Assembly: GCA_021796135.1 (NCBI GenBank)
Contig: JAJYOQ010000297.1
Span: 1 to 5,391 of the forward strand
Length of the DNA: 5,391 bases
From: Bacteroidota bacterium
GTDB taxonomy: Bacteria; Bacteroidota; Ignavibacteria; Ignavibacteriales; Ignavibacteriaceae
Direction of reading: 5' to 3'
Position numbers and translations under genes: made by a program. Every line of letters starts with the position of its first letter. Within the stretch, counting starts at the first letter, position 1. Positions 1 to 5,391 of the stretch are shown here, piece by piece. The notes under the pieces were generated by a model that was not told the DNA's origin, ran no database searches, and worked only from the letters and a program-made list of their open reading frames with translations.

Positions 1-1481
1 AAATGCTGAGGACATTACAGGATTTATTGAAATATGCCGGAGGCGTAAGCTTCAATGCTTATTTTCAAAGCGTACATATTGAAAGAATAATCCCATTTAA
101 CCAAAGAAAAGATTACACAAATAATATTCTGAGTTTAGACTTAAATTTTTCTAACGTTAACCAACTTACTAATAGTAATTACAAATTAGATGACGGAGAT
201 GTTGTTGATATCACTAATATCAACACACTGCCCCAAAACAGAGTAGTTATTAGCGGCGATGTAAGAAAGCCCGGAGTTTATGAATTGATGAGCCCGGAAA
301 TGACTGTACGCGATTTAATATTTAAAGCCGATAGTCTTTTCCCGGATGCATTTTTAGACAAAGCGGTTTTGATAAGGACATTACCTACCGAGAAAAAAGA
401 AATTATAGGATTTGATTTAGCCAAAGCTCTTTCCGGAGATCCTTCAAATAACATTACTCTAAAAAACCGTGATGAAATCCAAATTTATAAGCAGGATAGC
501 TTCTATCCAACCAGAAGCGTAGAAATATACGGACAAGTGAAAAATCCCGGGAAATTCACACGGTTCAAAGACATGACGCTGACAGACCTTATTGTGCTTG
601 CAGGCGGCGTAACTGATTTTGCTACGACTAAGAATATTGAAATTGTAAGAATGGATACGACTAGTACAAGTACTTACGCTCAAAAGTTCACGGTTAATCT
701 GCCGACTGACTATTGGAATGAAAAAAAATCGGATGACTTTAAACTTGAAGACTATGACCGTGTATTTATTAAAACAGATACAAGCAAAAACTTTAAAGGT
801 GTTATTAGCATTACCGGCGAAGTTCAATTCCCCGGTTCTTATTCAATTCTATACCGCGGGGAAAAATTATCCGACTTTATAACGAGAGCCGGAGGTTTTA
901 AGGAAACAGCATACAGAGATGGTATATATTTATTACGCGGCAATCCTATCTTACAGGCATTACAAAGAGTAAATATTCCGGATAGTCTTCTTTATAAGAA
1001 TTATAATGGTCGTCCTATATATGACGCCTCTGTTTTTCAAGCAGAATTAGGAAATAGGATACCGATTAGCTGGGATAACATTAAGGATAATTCATCTTCA
1101 ATTTATAATCTTGAATTACAGCCTGGGGATCAATTAGTCATCCCGAAAGACCCGCGGACAATAACAGTCGTTGGAGATGTTAACTTGCCTTCCACAGTAC
1201 CTTTTAAAGACGGAGAGGATATTTCCTATTATATTAGTCAAGCGGGAGGGTACACTCAAACATCCTACAAGGGCGACGATATAGTGATACTTCCCAACGG
1301 TAAAAAATGGAATTCGTCGGGCTGGTTCTTTATTCCTAATCCATCGATTTTATCCGGCTCTACTATTTTTGTGCCTTCTTATATTGAACAGCCCAGCACT
1401 AATGCATGGCCTATAATCCGGGATATTGTTACCGTGGTTTCTTCTGCCGCAGTGCTGCTGTTTACAATTAAGAAGTATTAA
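1..1481 (+). CDS. Polysaccharide export outer-membrane protein, multi-SLBB (OPX/Wza-like), 5'-truncated by window edge
   Basis: This is the C-terminal 492 residues of a periplasmic/outer-membrane polysaccharide export protein that would carry capsule, exopolysaccharide or O-antigen out of the cell. Residues are counted from the ATG at base 3. SLBB units are seen as repeated V.I.G.V..PG.Y ... L.DLI..AGG ... L..GD.V.I patterns. A first unit is present only as its second half (TLQDLLKYAGG, residues 4-14, to DDGDVVDI, 63-70). Further units cover about 80-162, 171-257, 267-381 and 386-458. The fourth has a long insert between AGGF and LQPGDQLVIP, as in Bacteroidota-type homologues. A hydrophobic helix (about 469-488) followed by IKKY ends the protein and could be a Wza-like outer-membrane helix (inference). 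The ATG at base 3 is unlikely to be the true start: it falls mid-SLBB, and there is no signal peptide or N-terminal Poly_export domain. The PCP gene follows on the same strand. Confidence 0.9.
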   Translation, partial: MLRTLQDLLKYAGGVSFNAYFQSVHIERIIPFNQRKDYTNNILSLDLNFSNVNQLTNSNYKLDDGDVVDITNINTLPQNRVVISGDVRKPGVYELMSPEMTVRDLIFKADSLFPDAFLDKAVLIRTLPTEKKEIIGFDLAKALSGDPSNNITLKNRDEIQIYKQDSFYPTRSVEIYGQVKNPGKFTRFKDMTLTDLIVLAGGVTDFATTKNIEIVRMDTTSTSTYAQKFTVNLPTDYWNEKKSDDFKLEDYDRVFIKTDTSKNFKGVISITGEVQFPGSYSILYRGEKLSDFITRAGGFKETAYRDGIYLLRGNPILQALQRVNIPDSLLYKNYNGRPIYDASVFQAELGNRIPISWDNIKDNSSSIYNLELQPGDQLVIPKDPRTITVVGDVNLPSTVPFKDGEDISYYISQAGGYTQTSYKGDDIVILPNGKKWNSSGWFFIPNPSILSGSTIFVPSYIEQPSTNAWPIIRDIVTVVSSAAVLLFTIKKY

Positions 1482-1493
1482 TATGCAAATGAG

Positions 1494-1518
1494 AATCCTC
1501 TAAGAGAATTGTTTTTTT
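1494..1518 (+). terminator. Weak hairpin plus T-tract after the OPX gene (possible attenuator)
   Basis: A short imperfect stem lies 12 bases after the OPX stop codon: AAT-C-CTC (1494-1500), loop TAA, GAG-A-ATT (1504-1510), with one C/A mismatch. A G and seven T residues follow (1512-1518). The layout resembles an intrinsic terminator, but the stem is short and AT-rich. It may give partial termination or none between the OPX gene and the co-polymerase gene, which are expected to be expressed together. Confidence 0.25.
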
Positions 1519-1539
1519 AGAGCACTTTTATAGAAATAA

Positions 1540-1577
1540 TTTATTTTGAACTTACTCAATAATAATTTAATATATAT
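1540..1577 (+). promoter_or_regulatory. A/T-only leader without Shine-Dalgarno upstream of the co-polymerase start
   Basis: The bases just before the ATG at 1578 are A and T only (AATAATTTAATATATAT), with no GGAGG-like motif at the usual spacing. Leaders of this kind are typical of Bacteroidota, where initiation relies on an unstructured A/T-rich region rather than pairing with the anti-Shine-Dalgarno of 16S rRNA. I found no convincing Bacteroidota-type -33/-7 promoter (TTTG / TAnnTTTG) at proper spacing. TTATTTTG near 1541-1548 is one base short of the -7 motif and has no well-placed partner. Confidence 0.4.
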
Positions 1578-2714
1578 ATGCCAAACGAAAATAAAGATCA
1601 ACCATCGAGCTTAAGTCCTTCTGAGGGAACAAAACAGGGGGTAAATAGACAATTTGTTTCTAACGGCGAGATCGAAGAAGAAATACCTTTTGATATCCGC
1701 TTTCAACAGATGGTTGAAAAAGTACGACCTTATCTAAGTAACTTATGGGATATGCGGAAGAAATTTATAATTTTTAACGTTGTTGTTTTAATCATGACAT
1801 TGGTTTATTTAATTTTTCTTACAAAACCTTATTATGACAGCACCGTAACAATATTGCCGGATTATGGTGGTAAGGAATCGTCACTAGGTCAGCTTGGCGG
1901 ACTTGCTTCTCTTGCAGGCGTAAGCGTCGGTTCAGGCTCTCCGACGGAGATATATCAAAACTTAGTAACCAGCGAAGCAGTATTATCGCCTGTAATATAT
2001 GCTAAATACAAGACAGAAAAATTTCCCAATTCAGTTAATCTGATTCAATACTTTAAAATAAAGCCCGACAAAAGTTTGTCCTCTAACCTACAAAAACGGG
2101 ACATGTTTTTAAAAGCCTTTAAAGGCTTATCAAAGGGAAGACTTACTTCAGATGTAGACCGGATGACTAAGATTCTAACTATTTCAGTGAAAATGCCGGA
2201 AGCACAACTATCAGCTGATGTGGTAAATAAGATAGCTGAATCGCTTGACACCTATATCAGAACCAAGCGTAAATCATACGCATCGGAACAGAGCCAATAC
2301 ATTGCGGCACGACTAATGCAAGTAAAGGATTCATTAAACGTTGCCGAAAATAAATTAATGTATTTTAAGCAACAGAATAGAATGGTAATCCAGTCACCGG
2401 AATTGATGCTACAGCAAGCCAGACTTCAGAGAAACGCGGAAATAAGGAATGCAGTTTATTTAGAACTAAGCAAACAACTTGAGTTAGCTAAGATTGCCGA
2501 AGTAAAAGACACGCCTGTTTTAAATATTAAAGAATTCGCTCAAGATCCAATAGTTAAGACCGGGCCTAAAAGATTGACCTCGTTGATTATTGTAATGTTC
2601 CTGTCCGTGTTATTTTCAGGTACTTATTTTTCCTTTAAAAGCACTATAAAAAAGTATGCTGCTATTATGGGTTTGGACTCAATAAGAATTAAAAGGAAAA
2701 ATCAAAAAGGATAA
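1578..2714 (+). CDS. Polysaccharide co-polymerase / chain-length determinant protein (Wzz/KpsE-like PCP), no kinase domain
   Basis: This 378-residue inner-membrane protein probably controls chain length and couples polysaccharide synthesis to the OPX channel encoded just upstream. The cytoplasmic N-terminal tail is about 60 residues, polar, with an acidic stretch (EIEEE, 31-35). Membrane segment 1 is about 63-82, followed by the Wzz-type strand YDSTVTILP (86-94). Next is a Gly/Ser-rich stretch (SLGQLGGLASLAG, 102-114) leading to TEIYQNLVTSE (123-133), the usual subunit motif of the family. A predicted coiled coil covers about 233-310. A proline-containing segment (P313, P324, P330) precedes membrane segment 2 (about 333-352), and a basic 26-residue tail ends the protein. 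Walker motifs and a tyrosine-rich tail are absent, so it is not a Wzc-type kinase; size and topology resemble KpsE or classical Wzz. The start is the first ATG after the A/T-rich leader and gives a complete Wzz topology. The gene is 96 bases after the OPX gene and probably in its operon. Confidence 0.88.
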   Translation: MPNENKDQPSSLSPSEGTKQGVNRQFVSNGEIEEEIPFDIRFQQMVEKVRPYLSNLWDMRKKFIIFNVVVLIMTLVYLIFLTKPYYDSTVTILPDYGGKESSLGQLGGLASLAGVSVGSGSPTEIYQNLVTSEAVLSPVIYAKYKTEKFPNSVNLIQYFKIKPDKSLSSNLQKRDMFLKAFKGLSKGRLTSDVDRMTKILTISVKMPEAQLSADVVNKIAESLDTYIRTKRKSYASEQSQYIAARLMQVKDSLNVAENKLMYFKQQNRMVIQSPELMLQQARLQRNAEIRNAVYLELSKQLELAKIAEVKDTPVLNIKEFAQDPIVKTGPKRLTSLIIVMFLSVLFSGTYFSFKSTIKKYAAIMGLDSIRIKRKNQKG

Positions 2715-2740
2715 CCCATATCCCCTAAATATTTTCACTA

Positions 2741-2838
2741 TCATTCTGACGAAAGTATATCTTTGCATTTGTCAGAATGACGGCAATCAGAATCTCCCAC
2801 TAAATAAGTCAGAGATTCCGGATCTAGCCCGGAATGAC
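2741..2838. repeat. Composite intergenic inverted-repeat element
   Basis: This element fills most of the spacer between the two convergent genes. Its first part is a perfect 10-base inverted repeat, TCATTCTGAC (2741-2750) and GTCAGAATGA (2771-2780). Inside it a shorter pair, AAAG (2752-2755) / CTTT (2761-2764), extends the hairpin. The second part has ATTCCGG (2815-2821) facing CCGGAAT (2829-2835) across a 7-base loop. GAATCTC (2790-2796) can pair instead with GAGATTC (2812-2818), and the outermost ends TCATTC and GAATGA are also inverted copies. Read on the minus strand, the second half gives the GTCATTCCGG...CCGGAATCTC pattern known as dispersed intergenic repeats in many bacteria. It also gives the spurious peptide CHSGLDPES that often betrays such repeats in ORF predictions. 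Only one copy is in the window, so its repeated nature is inferred from recognition. Confidence 0.7.
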
Positions 2839-2880
2839 AAAAAGATAAATGAGACTCTGTTTCAGTCCCCGAATGAAATG

Positions 2881-2922
2881 AAAAAAAAAGCCCTATGAGT
2901 AAAATTCTCAAAGGGCTTTTTT
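2881..2922. terminator. Bidirectional intrinsic terminator between convergent genes
   Basis: A strong stem is formed by GCCCT (2890-2894) with AGGGC (2912-2916). An A/A mismatch follows, then TGAG (2896-2899) pairs with CTCA (2907-2910) around a 7-base loop. It is flanked by nine A (2881-2889) on the left and six T (2917-2922) on the right, so each strand shows a GC-rich hairpin followed by a U-tract. On the minus strand it starts about 22 bases after the DUF2723 stop codon and ends in nine U. On the plus strand it lies about 170 bases after the co-polymerase stop and after the repeat element, and would end that transcript. Confidence 0.9.
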
Positions 2923-2944
2923 GTCTCAACTTATATAGTTAATC

Positions 2945-5391
2945 TTATTTCTGAAGAGCTGCATTCGCCTGCTTCATCTGCTGCAATTGCTGAATCTCAG
3001 TCTTAATGCCTCCGGCATTCGGATAATAGGTCTCCAATCTCTGAAGGATACCGATAGCCTTGTCATATTCTTTTAAGTTCACGTAAATCCTTTCAAGAAT
3101 ACTATAAGCATTGTATGGTGATTGCAAATCATTTGCGCTTACGTCAAGATTTTGAAGTGCTTGTTTCTCAACATCAGCAGCTATCAGTTTGTACTTGCTA
3201 GTGTCTCCTGCTGCATAATATAAATTTCCTATGTCATATAAGAACCGGTAATCTATATCAATATTCGACTTAGGAATTATTTTATCCATTTGATCCAATG
3301 TTGCTATGCATAGACTATCGTTCTTTGCTACGTTCAAATAATAATAAGCAAGACGAACATAAACGTTTCTGTAATTCTGAATAAGTCGTGTTTCTGTCTC
3401 ATCAAAGAATACTCTCTTATCGTTTACCCCTCTAAACTTAAAACCGGGTAAATATGTTTTTGAGTATGAAGGATTAATATCAAATAAATCTTTGTAAGTA
3501 ATATCTGGATTGACATCATTAGCCCCGATTAGTTTTTCAGGAACAAGACGGGAGGCTAATCCTTCCATATCAAGGTAATTGTCCATTCCGATAAAGCAAT
3601 CCTGCGAGCACGTCGAGGCGAAATAGATCGGGCGGTCCCACAAATTATTTTTAACTATATCTAACACTACCTGGTCCTGGATTCTTATTGCTTTTACATC
3701 TCCGAACTGCAGCGTATTATTCATAGTAAAGGTGATGTCTCCGTTCTTGATGACCGAAGTATCAGTTACGTTAAATTCTTTAATGGCTTCCTTCGATACT
3801 GGGATTGTAATTACTTGCGGCTGCCACTGAATCGGCTGCAACTGCTTTATTTCATCATTGGACATACCGAATTTTACTTTCATCGCTCCGTAAGGCGAGT
3901 TATTTTTTAATTGAAGATTATACCAATCGGTATTAGCAAGACTTAAACAGACAACCCTAATATCTTGCCTTACACCTTCTACATCCTGCAAATACCACAA
4001 CGGGAAGGTATCGTTATCGCCGTTAGTGAATAAGATAGCATTTGGTTTGCAGCTTTGAAGAAGATTGTATGAAAAATCCCAAGGGAGCCAATTGTGCGAG
4101 CGATCGTGTGAAAAGTAATTTGTTCTTAACATATTGCCCGGGATTAATAATAGCCCCAATCCAAGACACGCAAAAACCGCTGTTCTTGCCGTAGAAGGAT
4201 TCTTTATTTTCTCGATTATCAGTCCGGCTATCTCTCGAATTCCTATTGCAATCCATACTGCGAATACAAAAAATGCTCCGGGGTAAAAGTAAAATCTGTC
4301 GCGCGGTTGAGGCTGCTGCTGGTTTTGGTAAAATGCAATTAAATAACCCATGAAGATAAACAAGATCAGCCAAGCTGACGCCATTTTCCAGTCTTTCCTA
4401 AAGTGGAAATAGAGTCCCAGCAGTCCTATTAAAAACGGTATTCCGTATAGCTGGCTCCATTTAACACCGGCATCCTGGTTAGTGGAGATCTTACCGGCAA
4501 AATTCCAAAGAAGATAACGGTTAAACATGTGGTTTAACTGGTAGCGCCATATAAAGTCCAGGTCACTGCTGTAATTTGTGTATATGCCTTGCTGGTTTGG
4601 TTCCTGGGAGAACCTTCTTTCGAAAATAGGGAAGTCGCCATATTGTTCACGGCCAAGGTAATACATCAATTTTTTGAAATTATCCGGTGAGTTTTCGTTC
4701 ATAGGGGTGTGTTGGCTGGAGCGGATAATTATCATCGCATAAGTCGTAAAGCCAAGAAGAGTAAACAAAAGACTTAATGATGCAACATGGAGTATTTGTT
4801 TGTTCTTCTTTGCCGACCAGAAAGTAACATAAATCAAAACGGCTAAAATTAGTACAAGAATTAGTAGATTTGTTCCGATATCGGGCCCGCCTATTGCAAG
4901 TAGAAGTGACGGGAATATTTTTACGACTCCCGGATATGCGACTGCAAGAACAACGGCACCTATCATTAACGGTACATAGAAAGAATTTCTGTTAAAAACC
5001 TTTTTCCATGATGCGCCCATAAAAATAGCTGATACACCGAGCATTATCCATTTGAATTTAAAATCAAAGGCGTGAAATTGTTCTGATGTAGGCGGGATAG
5101 TGCTTGTTTGGGATGCCCATAATCCAATGGCAATTACGAGAAGAATTCCAATATGAATTAAAAATAAGTAAGCCGATTTTTTGTACATCTCATCGTCGGT
5201 CACATATTTTCTCATTACTACTACACTAATAAAGGTAAGCACGGCAAGAACGCTCATCAAATGGACACCAGTTGAAAGACCGATAAGATAAGCCATTAAA
5301 ATAATATATTTTTCATTTGACTTAACATCTGCTTTCTCATACCAGTCCATCATTAACCAAACAACTAAAGAAAATAGTAATGTACTTACTG
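2945..5391 (-). CDS. DUF2723/TMEM260-family multi-pass membrane protein with C-terminal TPR-like region, 5'-truncated by window edge
   Basis: This is a large inner-membrane protein of the DUF2723 family, which is common in Bacteroidota; human TMEM260 is a protein O-mannosyltransferase. The acceptor in bacteria is not established. The frame stays open through 5391 (VSTLLFSLVVWL precedes the ATG at 5353), so the real start and the N-terminal DUF2723 core, where GT-C enzymes carry catalytic acidic residues, lie outside. Counting from that ATG, about ten hydrophobic segments lie in 15-47, 61-80, 100-146, 161-210, 301-341, 355-380 and 391-408. Family landmarks are YLGREQYGD (232-240), FIWRYQLNHMFNRYLLWNF (267-285), a QPRDRFYFYPGAF loop (349-361), NGDNDTFPLWY (444-454), NTDWYNLQL (474-482) and YLDMEGLASRLVP (593-605). 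Residues about 660-790 look like TPR-type helical repeats (LERIYVNLKEYDKAIGIL, 753-770), followed by a Gln-rich end. The gene is convergent with the polysaccharide genes and ends at the shared terminator. Confidence 0.87.
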   Translation of the reverse strand, partial: VSTLLFSLVVWLMMDWYEKADVKSNEKYIILMAYLIGLSTGVHLMSVLAVLTFISVVVMRKYVTDDEMYKKSAYLFLIHIGILLVIAIGLWASQTSTIPPTSEQFHAFDFKFKWIMLGVSAIFMGASWKKVFNRNSFYVPLMIGAVVLAVAYPGVVKIFPSLLLAIGGPDIGTNLLILVLILAVLIYVTFWSAKKNKQILHVASLSLLFTLLGFTTYAMIIIRSSQHTPMNENSPDNFKKLMYYLGREQYGDFPIFERRFSQEPNQQGIYTNYSSDLDFIWRYQLNHMFNRYLLWNFAGKISTNQDAGVKWSQLYGIPFLIGLLGLYFHFRKDWKMASAWLILFIFMGYLIAFYQNQQQPQPRDRFYFYPGAFFVFAVWIAIGIREIAGLIIEKIKNPSTARTAVFACLGLGLLLIPGNMLRTNYFSHDRSHNWLPWDFSYNLLQSCKPNAILFTNGDNDTFPLWYLQDVEGVRQDIRVVCLSLANTDWYNLQLKNNSPYGAMKVKFGMSNDEIKQLQPIQWQPQVITIPVSKEAIKEFNVTDTSVIKNGDITFTMNNTLQFGDVKAIRIQDQVVLDIVKNNLWDRPIYFASTCSQDCFIGMDNYLDMEGLASRLVPEKLIGANDVNPDITYKDLFDINPSYSKTYLPGFKFRGVNDKRVFFDETETRLIQNYRNVYVRLAYYYLNVAKNDSLCIATLDQMDKIIPKSNIDIDYRFLYDIGNLYYAAGDTSKYKLIAADVEKQALQNLDVSANDLQSPYNAYSILERIYVNLKEYDKAIGILQRLETYYPNAGGIKTEIQQLQQMKQANAALQK

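Noticed and set aside
3..5. ATG at base 3 as the true start of the OPX gene
   Set aside because: It falls in the middle of an SLBB unit and would remove the signal peptide and Poly_export domain. The gene most likely continues beyond the left edge.
459..827. 122-residue minus-strand open frame opposite the OPX gene
   Set aside because: It lies fully inside a gene with clear SLBB repeats, and its translation shows no domain or plausible protein character.
2113..2128. Perfect 16-base palindrome AAGCCTTTAAAGGCTT inside the co-polymerase gene
   Set aside because: It encodes ordinary residues (KAFKG region) in a helical part of the protein and has no T-tract or partner sites. Chance is the simplest explanation, though a regulator site cannot be excluded.
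2045..2251. 68-residue minus-strand open frame opposite the co-polymerase gene
   Set aside because: It is a shadow of a well-supported gene, short and without any recognisable feature.
2741..2929. Possible 62-residue minus-strand protein
   Set aside because: Its translation includes CHSGLDPES and runs through the inverted-repeat element and the terminator. It is a typical false ORF made by this repeat type, with no recognisable domain.
2715..2944. CRISPR array, tRNA or small RNA in the spacer
   Set aside because: There are no regularly spaced direct repeats and no cloverleaf. The hairpins are explained by the inverted-repeat element and the terminator.
4023..4373. 116-residue minus-strand open frame in another frame of the DUF2723 gene
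   Set aside because: It overlaps the part of the DUF2723 protein that carries family motifs and has no independent support.
5351..5353. ATG (minus strand) at 5353 as the true start of the DUF2723 gene
   Set aside because: The frame remains open to the window edge with a hydrophobic, family-like sequence (LLFSLVVWL), and the N-terminal core domain would be missing.

Overview
The window is AT-rich DNA with dense coding and points to the Bacteroidota/Ignavibacteriota (FCB) group. Three things suggest this: a multi-SLBB outer-membrane polysaccharide export protein of the type common there, a DUF2723/TMEM260-type membrane protein (a family especially frequent in that group), and a gene start with an A/T-only leader and no Shine-Dalgarno sequence. 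The spacer also carries an ATTCCGG...CCGGAAT / TCATTCTGAC...GTCAGAATGA repeat, of a kind scattered between genes in many bacterial genomes. The assignment is an inference from these traits; there is no rRNA or other marker gene in the window.

Layout. Positions 1-1481 (+) hold the C-terminal part of a polysaccharide export (OPX, Wza-like) protein whose start lies off the left edge. After a 96-base spacer with no Shine-Dalgarno sequence comes a complete Wzz/KpsE-like polysaccharide co-polymerase (1578-2714, +). A 230-base spacer (2715-2944) carries a composite inverted-repeat element (2741-2838) and a strong, apparently bidirectional terminator (about 2881-2922). The rest (2945-5391, -) is a large multi-pass membrane protein of the DUF2723/TMEM260 family, convergent with the first two genes. 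Its N-terminus lies off the right edge.

How the genes fit together. The two plus-strand genes form the usual envelope-spanning pair for exporting capsule, exopolysaccharide or O-antigen: an inner-membrane chain-length/co-polymerase protein (PCP) and the outer-membrane/periplasmic SLBB channel (OPX). They are the right-hand end of a polysaccharide locus that probably continues to the left. The minus-strand gene is a separate transcription unit sharing only the terminator. Its family is related to a eukaryotic protein O-mannosyltransferase, so a role in surface glycosylation is possible but unproven. I see no clear evidence of an undescribed system here; the items most worth checking are the intergenic repeat, the shared terminator and the unresolved role of the DUF2723 protein.
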